Source of the DNA: Palsa-506 sp963836355
Lineage (GTDB): Bacteria > Actinomycetota > Actinomycetes > Streptosporangiales > Streptosporangiaceae
DNA: 64,000 nt
NCBI GenBank assembly: GCA_963836355.1
Contig: CAWIJO010000010.1
Coordinates: 310,001-374,000 of the forward strand
Reading direction: 5' to 3'
Shown here: piece after piece, positions 44,062 through 54,278 of the stretch
Numbering within the stretch: position 1 is the stretch's first letter
Layout: every line of letters starts with the position of its first letter
Position numbers and translations under genes: made by a program
The notes under the pieces: model-generated
The model's database searches: none
What the model was told of the DNA's origin: nothing
The model's input: the letters and a program-made list of their open reading frames with translations, nothing else

Positions 44062-44449
44062 CGATCCCCGGCTTGGCCGGATCGTGACGCACCGCCGGTA
44101 CGTGCCGGCCGGCCACGCCCATTACGGCGGGAACCTGGTGGACGGCGCGTACGTGCTCGGCATGTTCGGCGATGCGGGTACCGAGCTGTCGATCAGGACC
44201 GACGGGGACGAAGGTCTGCTGGCCGGCTACTCCGACGTCCAGTTCCGCGCGCCGGTGCTCGGTGGTGACGTGATCGAGGTGACGGCGGCGGTGGCCGCGG
44301 CCGGGCGGCGCAGCCGGGAGATCGCCTTCGAGGCCCGGGTGACCTGCCGGGCCGATCCGGAGCGCGGGCCGTCCGCCGCCAGGGTGCTGGCCGAGCCGCT
44401 GGTGGTCGTCACCGCGACCGGCACGGTGGTCATCCCGCCGTCGCACTGA
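44054..44449 (+). CDS. kal: 3-aminobutyryl-CoA ammonia-lyase
   Basis: 131-residue hotdog-fold enzyme that eliminates ammonia from 3-aminobutyryl-CoA to give crotonyl-CoA, the last specific step of lysine fermentation. VTHRRYVPAGHAHYGGNLVD and GAYVLGMFGDAGTELSIRTD are typical. AGYSDVQFRAPVLGGDVIEV is the hotdog helix-strand. It overlaps kamE by 8 bases. The 3-keto-5-aminohexanoate cleavage enzyme (kce) and lysine 2,3-aminomutase are not in the window. Confidence 0.92.
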   Translation: MTDDPRLGRIVTHRRYVPAGHAHYGGNLVDGAYVLGMFGDAGTELSIRTDGDEGLLAGYSDVQFRAPVLGGDVIEVTAAVAAAGRRSREIAFEARVTCRADPERGPSAARVLAEPLVVVTATGTVVIPPSH

Positions 44450-44474
44450 GTCGGCCCGCCGGCCCGGCAGCTGC

Positions 44475-46058
44475 CTAGCCGGAAATCTCGCGGATGCCGC
44501 TGATCTGCGAAATCCACGCCTCGGTGACCACCAGGTCTGCCCGGTCGCGGTCGGCCGGGAGGGCCGGGGCCGGGCCGGCCGCTGGCCCGGCTGGCGACCG
44601 GATTAGCGTGAGGGCGAGCGAAGGGCACATCTCGACGGCCCGCGCCGCCTCCCGCGCCAGCCAGGACGGGACCGGCATGTCCAGGAAGTCCGGGTAGCCC
44701 TGGCCGTCGAGCTGGACGAGTTCGGGCACGAGATGCGCGCACAGGCCGTGTCCCCGGCAGCGTGTCCAGTCCACCGTGAGGCGGGTTTCCTGGCCCGCCT
44801 GCGCCAGCGGCAGGACGCCGCGGACCGGCCGGCCGCAGGTACCGCGGAACAGGTGCGCGGCCAGGTCGTCGGTGAACACGTCGAGCGCCGACACGACGAA
44901 CCTGAAGGCGCCGTCCGGATGGCCGCAGGCACCCCGGCCGCGGACCGCGGCGGCCGCCCGGCGCGCGGTGTCCATCGCGTCCACCCCGCCGGAGCCCTGG
45001 GCCAGCGCCGCCAGCGACCGGGCGATGGCCGGCAGGCCGAGCATGCACGGCCCGCACTGGCCGGACGATTCCTTGGCGAGGTACCCGGCCACCCGCGCCA
45101 CCTCGCCAAGCGGGCAGGTGCCGGGACCAAGCGGCAGCACGACGCCAGCGCCGAGCGTGCCGCCGGCCGCGGCCAGCCCGCCGCGGCTGACCGGAGCGTC
45201 GTACGCGGCGCCGGCCGGCAGCCAGCTGCCGTGGTAGCCGCCGACGAGCACGCCCTCGGGCGCCGGCACCTCGCAGATGTCAAGTATCGCGCCGAGCGGC
45301 AGTCCGGCCGGGGCTTCCACCACGGCGGGACGCGCCGCCGAGCCGCCCACCGTGAGCAGGATCGTGCCCGGCTCTGCCGCGGTGCCCGCTGATGCGTAGC
45401 CACCCGGGCCGAGCATGGCGAGCACGGCCAGCTGCGCGAAGGTCTCGGCGTTGCAGAGCAGCGTGGGCAGGCCGCCGACGCCATGGTCAGTTGCCCTGGT
45501 CTTGCGGCCCGGCGGTAGCGGGGTCTTGCCGTTGATGGCATTCACCAGGGCGCCGCTCTCGCCGGACACGAACCGGTCTGGCACCGAGACGATGCGCGCC
45601 AGCCGGCTCAGGTCCGGGTCGGCGGTGATCGCCGCGCTGACCGAACGGACATGCGGTCCCCGGCCGGCCACCCCGACGATGATCTCCTTGGCCCGCAGCG
45701 CCCGGGCGGCGATCAGGGCGCCGCCGAGCACCAGGTGCGGCGACCTGAGCAGCAGCGTCTTGTCCTTGGCGCTGCCCGGCTCGCCCTCGGTGCCGTTGAC
45801 GACGATCATCGTCCGGCTGCCGCGGCGCTGCGCCGCGGCAGCCGCCGCCTGCAGCTTGCTGGCGACCGGGAACGCCGCTCCGCCGCGGCCGCGCAGGTCG
45901 ACCTGCGCGGCCAGCCGGATAAGCTCGCCGATTGCCGGGGTCGGCAGCTCGCCGAAGACCGCGCGGTAGGCGCCCAGGTCGAGCCGCTGCATCCGGTCAA
46001 GGCCAGCGGTCAGGCGGCCAGGACCGATATGCATGACCTCAGCGGCCGTCAACGCCAC
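44475..46058 (-). CDS. NuoF-like NADH-binding flavoprotein fused to a ferredoxin domain
   Basis: 527 residues from GTG 46058 (GGCGAGGA upstream). The order is a NuoF/complex-I 51-kDa-like FMN-NADH domain (QVDLRGRGGAAFPVASKLQA, MIVVNGTEGEPGSAKDKTLL, GGLPTLLCNAETFAQLA), an SLBB segment (LTVGGSAARPAVVEAPAGLP), the 4Fe-4S cluster helix (SSGQCGPCMLGLPAIARSL with a later Cys in GRGACGHPDGAF), and a C-terminal small ferredoxin (VDWTRCRGHGLCAHLVPELV, VEMCPSLAL). The ferredoxin lacks some of the usual four Cys. It overlaps the membrane gene upstream by 10 bases, so an electron-transfer pair NADH to membrane haem is inferred. Confidence 0.85.
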   Translation of the reverse strand: MALTAAEVMHIGPGRLTAGLDRMQRLDLGAYRAVFGELPTPAIGELIRLAAQVDLRGRGGAAFPVASKLQAAAAAAQRRGSRTMIVVNGTEGEPGSAKDKTLLLRSPHLVLGGALIAARALRAKEIIVGVAGRGPHVRSVSAAITADPDLSRLARIVSVPDRFVSGESGALVNAINGKTPLPPGRKTRATDHGVGGLPTLLCNAETFAQLAVLAMLGPGGYASAGTAAEPGTILLTVGGSAARPAVVEAPAGLPLGAILDICEVPAPEGVLVGGYHGSWLPAGAAYDAPVSRGGLAAAGGTLGAGVVLPLGPGTCPLGEVARVAGYLAKESSGQCGPCMLGLPAIARSLAALAQGSGGVDAMDTARRAAAAVRGRGACGHPDGAFRFVVSALDVFTDDLAAHLFRGTCGRPVRGVLPLAQAGQETRLTVDWTRCRGHGLCAHLVPELVQLDGQGYPDFLDMPVPSWLAREAARAVEMCPSLALTLIRSPAGPAAGPAPALPADRDRADLVVTEAWISQISGIREISG

Positions 46059-46864
46059 TCCTCGCCCGGCCGGGCGGCCGGCAACTGCCGCATCGCGGCC
46101 GCCTGCAGCGGCCAGGAGGCCCGGTCCGGCACCGGCTGGGCCGCAGTGTCCCGGTGGCGCAGGGTCGCGACGACCCTGATGGCCAGGAGCAGCCCGACGG
46201 TGGCCAGGCAGGCGCCGTAGCTCCAGTTCACGTACGGCTTGGCGGCGCGGCCGTCGAGCAGCCCGTGGATGATCGCCAGCGGCCAGGCAAGGTAGGCGAC
46301 CGCATGCAGCGCGCGCCACGCCCACTGCCGGGATCCGGCCGCGAATCTCTTGCGCGCGATGCCGGTCACCACGATGAGCACGAAAAGATCGGATGCGATG
46401 GTGCCCGCGCCCAGGTAGGAAGCGCTCCGGCCGGCCAGGAACGGCACGAAGGCATCCACGGCGCTGGCCCGGTGGACAATTATCTCGAGCATGATATGCG
46501 TGCCCAGGGCCGAAAGCGCGATCAGCGATATGGCGCGATGCAGGGTCTGCGCCACGACCCGGCTGCCCGGCGACAGGACGACGCGGTCAGCTGCCAATAG
46601 GCCCGCGCCGACCGCGGCAGTAAGCGCCACCAGCGCGAATACGCCGGCGTAGAAAAGCAGGAACCGCTGAATCCCGGCGGCGATAACGGCGGTCTGGCCG
46701 GCGGCGTGTGCCGCCGTGGCGGCGACGGCGAGTGCGGGGGCAAGCAGGCTCAGCGCCGCGCCGATGATGATAAAGGCCGCACGGCCGCGCCACCGGACGC
46801 TGTCATCGCCCACCGACACAAAGTGCCGCCGACGCATTGAACGGGTACCCATGGCTGACACCAT
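46049..46864 (-). CDS. Ferric-reductase-like transmembrane (haem b) protein
   Basis: 271 residues, about seven hydrophobic helices. Histidines sit where the ferric reductase/cytochrome b fold needs them: VAQTLHRAISLIALSALGTH, ALHAVAYLAWPLAIIHGLLD. Start MVSAMGTRSMRRRHFVSVGD at 46864 is preceded by GGAAG; an upstream ATG at 46894 is less supported. The downstream gene overlaps it, so the NuoF-like protein is its natural electron donor. An inverted repeat lies about 120 bases upstream. Confidence 0.8.
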   Translation of the reverse strand: MVSAMGTRSMRRRHFVSVGDDSVRWRGRAAFIIIGAALSLLAPALAVAATAAHAAGQTAVIAAGIQRFLLFYAGVFALVALTAAVGAGLLAADRVVLSPGSRVVAQTLHRAISLIALSALGTHIMLEIIVHRASAVDAFVPFLAGRSASYLGAGTIASDLFVLIVVTGIARKRFAAGSRQWAWRALHAVAYLAWPLAIIHGLLDGRAAKPYVNWSYGACLATVGLLLAIRVVATLRHRDTAAQPVPDRASWPLQAAAMRQLPAARPGEEWR

Positions 46865-46979
46865 TCGCTTCCAGAGGAACGATTCAACACACACGAAATT
46901 ATTGACCTGGCCGCGCTGCGCTGAGCTAAAGAATACCTAAGAATGGCCTAAAGCCGCTCAATTATCGCGCCGCCAGGGC

Positions 46980-47003
46980 CGGGATTACCCGCTCTCAATC
47001 CCG
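46980..47003. promoter_or_regulatory. Inverted repeat upstream of the haem/flavoprotein operon
   Basis: Perfect arms cgggatt (46980-46986) and aatcccg (46997-47003) with a 10-base spacer, upstream of the start at 46864 in a 230-bp gap. A dimeric repressor site is one possibility; chance occurrence is another. Confidence 0.3.
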
Positions 47004-47094
47004 ACAGCAAGGATGTTACTACCGAACCGGGCCGATTGGCCCAGGAATGGCCCGAAACGATTCACCTGCGTGCGTATGCGCACGTCAAAGCGGT

Positions 47095-47137
47095 CCGCCG
47101 GGGCGGCGCGCAGGCTGCCTGCGCGCCGCCCCGGCGG
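47095..47137. terminator. Perfect 20-bp hairpin terminator of acs
   Basis: Left arm ccgccggggcggcgcgcagg (47095-47114), loop ctg, right arm its exact reverse complement (47118-47137), ending 20 bases downstream of the acs stop on the minus strand. There is no T-run. The 20-bp perfect stem is the strongest hairpin in the window. Confidence 0.85.
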
Positions 47138-47156
47138 CTAGTCGTGGCTGAGCCGG

Positions 47157-49256
<2,100 letters not shown>

Positions 49257-49838
49257 TGCTCGTCCTCCAGCCGGATGATGAATCCCACAGCGGGCTCATG
49301 CTCCTGGAAAATGCCAGCGCCGCCGGTTGGAGGCGCGCATTGCGGATATTGCGGACCCGGCCAGGGCGCAGCCGCAGCGAGCAGCACCGGCATCGCACAC
49401 CGGACGTTCGCCGACAACTCTGTCATGCCGCCCTCACACGCTCGGGGAGGCTCAATCGTATCGCCGCCGGACAACGGCGAACAGGGTCATTGGTCCGGTC
49501 TCCGGCCCGGGCGCGACAGCCGCCGGGAGAGGTTGACATCACCGCGATCGGCGGTATGTTGCTAGCCAGTCCAGCACCTGGCCAGCAGGCCGGCGCGGTG
49601 AGCCGTCCCGGTAGCGCTGAGCCATGAGGCTCCAGATTGCTCAGGGGGGTTGGACCCGGGAGTGGCCCGGGCACCCAGTAGACAACGGAGGCCGAGCCCG
49701 TTGCCGGCGGGACGAACTCCGGTCCGAAGGGATTGCCCGGGCCTTCTTCCGTTGCGGCAGTCGGGAACCTGCTTGACGACGCAGGCGTTTGGCGAGCCAG
49801 TAGTTTCGTCAAATCAGGACCACGCTGAGGCAGGCAGA
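49257..49838. other. Long divergent intergenic region between acs and ppm
   Basis: 582 bases without a convincing gene. Several frames are open but their composition is that of random GC-rich sequence. The part nearest the mannosyltransferase (49620-49838) contains GC-rich inverted elements (for example gacccgggagtggcccgggc) and would form a structured leader. I could not match it to tmRNA, RNase P, SRP RNA, 6C RNA or a known riboswitch. Confidence 0.4.
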
Positions 49839-50606
49839 GTGACCGAAATCGAACGGCCAGGCGGCTCGCTGGGCCGGGTGGCCGTGATCGTCCCGACCTA
49901 CAATGAGCGGGAGAACCTGGAGCCGATCGTCGCCCGGATCCGCTCCTCGGTGGACGATGCGGACATCCTGATTGTCGACGACAACAGCCCGGACGGCACC
50001 GGGGAGGTCGCCGACAAGCTGGCCGCCTCGGATTCGCACGTGCATGCCATGCACCGGCAGCGCAAATCAGGCCTTGGCTCCGCCTACCTGGCCGGTTTCG
50101 GCTGGGCGCTCGGCCGTGGCTACGGCGTGCTGGTGGAGATGGACGCCGATGGCTCGCACGATCCCGCCGAACTGCCGGGCCTGCTGGCCGCGCTGGCGCA
50201 TGCGGACCTGGTCATCGGGTCGCGCTGGGTGCCGGGCGGGACCGTGCGGAACTGGCCTAAGTCGCGAGAGTTCCTGTCCAGGGGCGCCAACACCTACGCC
50301 CGGGTCATGCTGGGCATCAGCATCCGCGACGCGACCGCCGGGTACCGCGCGTACCGGGCCGGCACGCTGCGCGCGGCCCGGCTCGAGGAGGTCATCTCCC
50401 GGGGCTACTGCTTCCAGATCGATCTCGTGCTGCGCGCGCTGCGCGGCGGCCTGACCGTCACCGAGGTGCCAATCACGTTCACCGAGCGCACTCGCGGCGC
50501 CAGCAAGATGAGCAAATCCGTCGTCGCCGAGGCGTTCTGGCGGGTCACCCAGTGGGGCGTCGCCGCCCGGCTGCGCGGCCTAAGGGGCCGCGGCGCGGCC
50601 CGCTAG
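49839..50606 (+). CDS. ppm1: Polyprenol monophosphomannose synthase (GT2)
   Basis: 255 residues from GTG 49839 (GAGGCAGGC upstream). Transfers mannose from GDP-mannose to polyprenyl phosphate, the donor for lipoglycan and protein mannosylation at the membrane. Motifs: VAVIVPTYNERENLEPIVAR, ADILIVDDNSPDGTGEVADK, GVLVEMDADGSHDPAELPGL (Asp-x-Asp metal site), RDATAGYRAYRAG and ITFTERTRGASKMSKSVVAE. Catalytic domain only, without the N-acyltransferase or membrane partner domain found in some mycobacteria. Converges on rbpA with a 4-base overlap. Confidence 0.93.
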   Translation: MTEIERPGGSLGRVAVIVPTYNERENLEPIVARIRSSVDDADILIVDDNSPDGTGEVADKLAASDSHVHAMHRQRKSGLGSAYLAGFGWALGRGYGVLVEMDADGSHDPAELPGLLAALAHADLVIGSRWVPGGTVRNWPKSREFLSRGANTYARVMLGISIRDATAGYRAYRAGTLRAARLEEVISRGYCFQIDLVLRALRGGLTVTEVPITFTERTRGASKMSKSVVAEAFWRVTQWGVAARLRGLRGRGAAR

Positions 50607-50992
50607 GCGCTCTTGCGCTGCCGCCCGGCGCGGGAGTTCACCGCCACATCATCGCCGATGCCGCGCTGCCCCCTGATCACCGCGAGGCGCTCAGCGAGCA
50701 CCTCCTCAAGGTCAGCGACAGACCGCCGTTCCAGCAGCATGTCCCAGTGGCTGCGCGGTGGCTTGACCTTCTTGGGCGCGGGCAGATCGCCGGCGGACGT
50801 GAACGCCGTCGCACCGCACACCCGGCACTCCCAGGTGGTCGGGATCTCTGCCTCAGCCGCGAACGGAACGGTAAAACTGTGGCCTTTCGGGCAATCGAAA
50901 GCCACGTCCTGACGCGGGGCCAGATCGGTGTTACGGTCATTCTCGTAGCTCGTGGCTCCGAGCCTGGTACCGCGAAGAGAGCGTTCGGCCAT
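50603..50992 (-). CDS. rbpA: RNA polymerase-binding protein RbpA
   Basis: 129 residues. Actinobacteria-specific activator that binds the principal sigma factor and stabilises the promoter open complex. It opens MAERSLRGTRLGATSYENDR, has the Zn/Cys core (FDCPKGHSFTVPF, IPTTWECRVCG), then the basic linker and sigma-interaction domain PPRSHWDMLLERRSVADLEE. The C-terminal 15 residues (AVNSRAGRQRKSA end) extend slightly beyond the usual length. Its presence confirms the phylum. Confidence 0.96.
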   Translation of the reverse strand: MAERSLRGTRLGATSYENDRNTDLAPRQDVAFDCPKGHSFTVPFAAEAEIPTTWECRVCGATAFTSAGDLPAPKKVKPPRSHWDMLLERRSVADLEEVLAERLAVIRGQRGIGDDVAVNSRAGRQRKSA

Positions 50993-51130
50993 CAGTCTGC
51001 TGCCTCCCAGCGCTCATGCCGTCCTTATGGTCAACGGTGAGTACCCGGACAAGATTCCCGCCAGGCCATGTTTCCAACCCCCGACGGCGCGGCGGATCGC
51101 GCGGAACGCTGCCCGGCTGTCCCGGATGCG

Positions 51131-51883
51131 TTATCCGGGCTGCCGCGGATGCCACTGCCCGCGGGCCTTGAGCACCTCGCGCAGCGCGACGGTCTGGTCC
51201 GTGATGATGCCGTCCACGCCCAGGTCGAGCAGGCTCTCCATCAGCGCCCGGTCGTTCACCGTCCAGGCGTGCACCTGCAGGCCGAGCGCGTGCGCGCGGC
51301 GGATGAACTGCGGGCCGGCCACCGACGCCGGGACCTGGGCGCACTGGGCCGGTGGCCCGGCCCGGCTGCCGAGCCGTACCGCGGCAATGCCAGCCGGCGA
51401 GCAGGCGGTGCAGACCGGCCTGCCGAGCGCCCGGCGAGCGCCGCGCAGCCTGCGGGCCGAGAATGAGCAGATGCACACCCGGTCCCATGCGATCGTCCGG
51501 CGGAGCACGTCGGCCAGCGGCCCGATCGCGCCCGCGTCCTTGACGTCGACGTTGAAGCGCACGTCCGGCCACGCGCCGATCAGGTCCTCGAGCAGCGGGA
51601 TCGGCTCCGTCCCGCCGATCCTGGCGGCCGCGATCTCGCTGTGCGACAGCCGGGCGATCTCGCCCGGCCGCCCGGTCAGCCGGTCCAGCGTCTTGTCGTG
51701 GAAGGTCAGCAGGACGCCGTCCGCGGTGGCCCGTGCGTCGGTTTCCAGGAACGAGTAGCCGAGGCCCACCGCGTGCTCGAAGGCGGCCCAGGAGTTCTCC
51801 GGGCCGTGCGCGGCGCCGCCGCGGTGCGCGAAGGCCAGCGGGCCGGGGAAGTCGAGGAAGGCGCAGGACACGATCAGAACCAT
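51131..51883 (-). CDS. Glycerophosphodiester phosphodiesterase
   Basis: 250 residues. Hydrolyses deacylated phospholipids to glycerol-3-phosphate and an alcohol. GDPD signature: PLAFAHRGGAAHGPENSWAA (catalytic His-Arg, metal Glu), FLETDARATADGVLLTFHDK (metal Glu-x-Asp and second catalytic His) and VHAWTVNDRALMESLLDLGV, GIITDQ at the C-terminus. No signal peptide, so cytosolic. ATG 51883 or GTG 51871 could be the start. Followed after 138 bases by rbpA on the same strand. Confidence 0.93.
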   Translation of the reverse strand: MVLIVSCAFLDFPGPLAFAHRGGAAHGPENSWAAFEHAVGLGYSFLETDARATADGVLLTFHDKTLDRLTGRPGEIARLSHSEIAAARIGGTEPIPLLEDLIGAWPDVRFNVDVKDAGAIGPLADVLRRTIAWDRVCICSFSARRLRGARRALGRPVCTACSPAGIAAVRLGSRAGPPAQCAQVPASVAGPQFIRRAHALGLQVHAWTVNDRALMESLLDLGVDGIITDQTVALREVLKARGQWHPRQPG

Positions 51884-51907
51884 TTGAAACGGGCCGAGCA
51901 GGGCCGG

Positions 51908-52462
51908 TCAGGCACGCGACCACTCCCTGCGGCGGGCTTCCGCTAGCGCGATCGCGGTAGCGGCGGCGACGTTCAGCGAGCCCACCCGGCCGGTCTGCGG
52001 GATGTAAGCGATCGCGTCGGCGACGCCGAGCAGGTCGGCCGAGCAGCCCCGGTCCTCGTTTCCGAGGGCCAGGCAGACGTCCCCGGACAGCGGGGCCTCG
52101 TGCAGCGGGACCGCGCCGTCGGTCAGCTCGATCGCGACAACCCGCAGGCCGCTGGCCGCCGCGGCCGCGGCCGCCTTCGCGGCATCGTGCTCCTGCTCAC
52201 AGCGGACCAGGCGGTCGGTGCCCAGCGCGGTCTTGCGGGCGGACGGATGATCCGGCGACGCGCTGTCGCCGCACAGCCAGATCTGCTCAACGCCGAGCGC
52301 GGCGGCCGTCCTGATGATCGAGCCGACGTTGAACGGCTGGGCGACGGAGTCGAGCAGCAGCGCCAGCCGGGCCTGGGTGAGCCGCCGCCAGGACCGGTTC
52401 AGCCGCTTGACATCGGTCGGCCGCAGCTGGCGGCGCGGCGCGGGATCCCTGGCGCTGGTCAT
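51908..52462 (-). CDS. TrmH/SpoU family RNA methyltransferase
   Basis: 184 residues. SPOUT-fold 2'-O-ribose methyltransferase acting on tRNA or rRNA. The three SpoU motifs are clear: LLDSVAQPFNVGSIIRTAAA (motif 1), GDVCLALGNEDRGCSADLLG (motif 2) and AYIPQTGRVGSLNVAAATAI (motif 3). No N-terminal RNA-binding domain beyond 30 residues. Its start overlaps the stop of the next methyltransferase gene by 4 bases (ATGA), so the two are coupled. Confidence 0.92.
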   Translation of the reverse strand: MTSARDPAPRRQLRPTDVKRLNRSWRRLTQARLALLLDSVAQPFNVGSIIRTAAALGVEQIWLCGDSASPDHPSARKTALGTDRLVRCEQEHDAAKAAAAAAASGLRVVAIELTDGAVPLHEAPLSGDVCLALGNEDRGCSADLLGVADAIAYIPQTGRVGSLNVAAATAIALAEARRREWSRA

Positions 52463-53052
52463 CCGCGGGCCGCCAGCACCCGGTACCCGCCGCGGGCCGC
52501 CAGCCGGCTGGCCGGCCAGCCGGCCTCGGCCAGCCAGCGCTGCAGCGAGTCCGCGCCCAGGTTGCGCTGCACCACGAGGTAGGCGGCACCGCCCGGGACC
52601 AGCCTGGCCAGCCAGCCGGCCAGCAGCTCGTGCAGCGCCGCCTTGCCGACCCGGATCGGCGGATTGGACCAGATCAGCCCGAACCGCGCGGGCAGCGCCG
52701 GGTCGCCTGGTACCACGGCGCGGACGTTCAGCAGCCCGGCCCGCTGCGCGTTGGCGGCACAGAGCGCAAGGGCGCGCTCGTTCACGTCCACCGCCCAGAC
52801 GGTCGCGCCGGGCGACCGGGCGGCGAGCACCAGGGCCAGCGGCCCGTACCCGCAGCCCAGGTCGAGCAGGTCCCCGGCGGCCGGCGGCGGCGGCGCGGCC
52901 TCCAGCAGCATCCTGGTGCCGGCGTCCAGCCGGCCCGGCGAGAACATCCCGGCGTCGGTCTGCAGCTCCAGGTGCACGTCAGGCAGCACGACGTGGACGC
53001 GGCCAGGGCGATGCGGCGCGTCCGGGCGCGCGCTGAAATAGTGCTCGCTCAC
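52459..53052 (-). CDS. RsmC-like class I methyltransferase
   Basis: 197 residues. Resembles the C-terminal catalytic domain of the 16S rRNA m2G1207 methyltransferase: LQTDAGMFSPGRLDAGTRML, LLDLGCGYGPLALVLAA (SAM site), WAVDVNERALALCAANAQRA and the Asn-Pro-Pro-Ile-Arg catalytic motif (GLIWSNPPIRVGKAALHELL). The N-terminal RsmC domain is absent, as usual in actinobacteria. Coupled to the TrmH-like gene, together an RNA-modification pair. Confidence 0.9.
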   Translation of the reverse strand: MSEHYFSARPDAPHRPGRVHVVLPDVHLELQTDAGMFSPGRLDAGTRMLLEAAPPPPAAGDLLDLGCGYGPLALVLAARSPGATVWAVDVNERALALCAANAQRAGLLNVRAVVPGDPALPARFGLIWSNPPIRVGKAALHELLAGWLARLVPGGAAYLVVQRNLGADSLQRWLAEAGWPASRLAARGGYRVLAARG

Positions 53053-53068
53053 CGGCCGGCGGCCGCTC

Positions 53069-53437
53069 TTAGCGGGACTGCGAGGCGGCCGCGGAACGCG
53101 CCGCCGGCGACGCCGCGGCGGCCAGCGCCGGGTTGATGAACCGCCTGGTCATCCAACGCTCGACGACGAACGTCAGCACCGGGACGGTGCCGGCCAGCAG
53201 CAGGATCACGGTGGGCGCGCTGGCCAGCTTCATGCCCAGCTGCCGGGACATCAGGTAGGCGGTGATCAGGTAGATGATGTACAGGATGCCGTGCGCGGTG
53301 CCGACGTAGTGCGCGATGACGTCGTTGTGCGCGAACACCTGCAGCGGGATGCCGACGAAGCACAGCACCATCAGCACCACGCCGGTCAGATAGGCCATTA
53401 CCCGGTAACGGAACACCGCTGCGCGCAACCTGAGCAC
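53069..53437 (-). CDS. DUF3817 integral membrane protein
   Basis: 122 residues from GTG 53437 with GAGGAG directly upstream. Three hydrophobic helices: MAYLTGVVLMVLCFVGIPLQ, AHYVGTAHGILYIIYLITAY, TVILLLAGTVPVLTFVVERW. The His/Gly-rich second helix is characteristic of DUF3817. Function unknown. It is 5 bases downstream of the next small membrane gene, likely co-transcribed. Confidence 0.9.
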   Translation of the reverse strand: MLRLRAAVFRYRVMAYLTGVVLMVLCFVGIPLQVFAHNDVIAHYVGTAHGILYIIYLITAYLMSRQLGMKLASAPTVILLLAGTVPVLTFVVERWMTRRFINPALAAAASPAARSAAASQSR

Positions 53438-53442
53438 CTCCT

Positions 53443-53868
53443 CTATCGCAGGCCGTGCCAGCGACCGTGGCCCTGTACCTGCTCGTTCAGCCTGGCCAGG
53501 TAGGCGTTGTAGGCGGCGAGTTCCGGGTCCGGCTCGGCGGCCGCGTGCCCGGCCTGGCCTGACCGCCGCTCAGCGCCCGCCGCGCCCGGCAGGTCGAGCT
53601 GCGCCGCCTCGCCGTTGCCGTCGCCGGTGGTGGCCGGCCGGAACTCATCGATGATGGTCTTGACCCAGAACACCGCGGCGAAGACCGCGAACACGGGCCA
53701 TTCGAACGTATACGCCCAGCTCAGCGAGTTCCCGGTCTCAGCGCGGTGGAACTGCCAGGCACCCAGCCAGAGCATCCCCGCGATCGAGCCGGCCACGAAC
53801 GCATGCCAGCCGAGCCACCTGGGGGTGATCAGGAAATGCCACCGCGGAGCCGGCCGGGTGCTGGACAT
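53443..53868 (-). CDS. Conserved actinobacterial two-helix membrane protein
   Basis: 141 residues. Two helices (WHAFVAGSIAGMLWLGAWQF, TFEWPVFAVFAAVFWVKTII) and a cytoplasmic C-terminal tail ending DPELAAYNAYLARLNEQV. This arrangement next to DUF3817 is recurrent in actinobacteria, but I know no function. The tail carries a Gly/Ala-rich low-complexity insert of about 30 residues. Confidence 0.82.
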   Translation of the reverse strand: MSSTRPAPRWHFLITPRWLGWHAFVAGSIAGMLWLGAWQFHRAETGNSLSWAYTFEWPVFAVFAAVFWVKTIIDEFRPATTGDGNGEAAQLDLPGAAGAERRSGQAGHAAAEPDPELAAYNAYLARLNEQVQGHGRWHGLR

Positions 53869-53960
53869 GCTCAGAGCCTAGCGCCGGCCGTCCCCGCGGC
53901 CGCACGACGCCGGCGAGTCACTGTCCGGACTGCAACGCCTGGCCAGCCATAATCGGACCC

Positions 53961-54278
53961 ATGTCGCTTGCCGATCTAATCGCCGGGCGGAGCGGTCTCG
54001 CTAGCCGGCTGCCGCCGCGGCTCGATGAACTGCGCGGGCCCGTCCGGGGCGTGATCGTGTTGCCGCGGCACCTGTCCTGGCCGGGGATGCGCGAGTTCGA
54101 CCTCTCCGACGACAGGATCCGGCGCAGCATGTACGGCATCGTGCTCACCCAGGGCAGGCGCTGTGAGGTGGCCAGGTTCCTCAACGCCGGCCTGCTCCGC
54201 GAGGACTGGCCGCTGATCCGCGCCTCGCTGGACCCCAAGCTGCGCCGGTGGTGCGAGCGCCAGTTCGCGCTGGGCTGA
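53961..54278 (+). CDS. Small protein resembling the antitoxin-like partner of AbiEii-type nucleotidyltransferases
   Basis: 105 residues: VIVLPRHLSWPGMREFDLSD, YGIVLTQGRRCEVARFLNAG, PKLRRWCERQFALG. The Leu-Pro-x-His-Leu-x-Trp-x-Gly and Arg-x-x-Trp-x-x-x-Phe pattern recalls short actinobacterial proteins found just before nucleotidyltransferase (AbiEii-like) genes. No nucleotidyltransferase follows here; instead the end of an HNH-type remnant begins in another frame. So it is an orphan if the family guess is right. The frame and codon use look genuine. Confidence 0.6.
   Translation: MSLADLIAGRSGLASRLPPRLDELRGPVRGVIVLPRHLSWPGMREFDLSDDRIRRSMYGIVLTQGRRCEVARFLNAGLLREDWPLIRASLDPKLRRWCERQFALG

Noticed and set aside
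49560..49838. Known structural RNA (tmRNA, RNase P, SRP RNA, 6C)
   Set aside because: None of the diagnostic conserved segments could be found on either strand.
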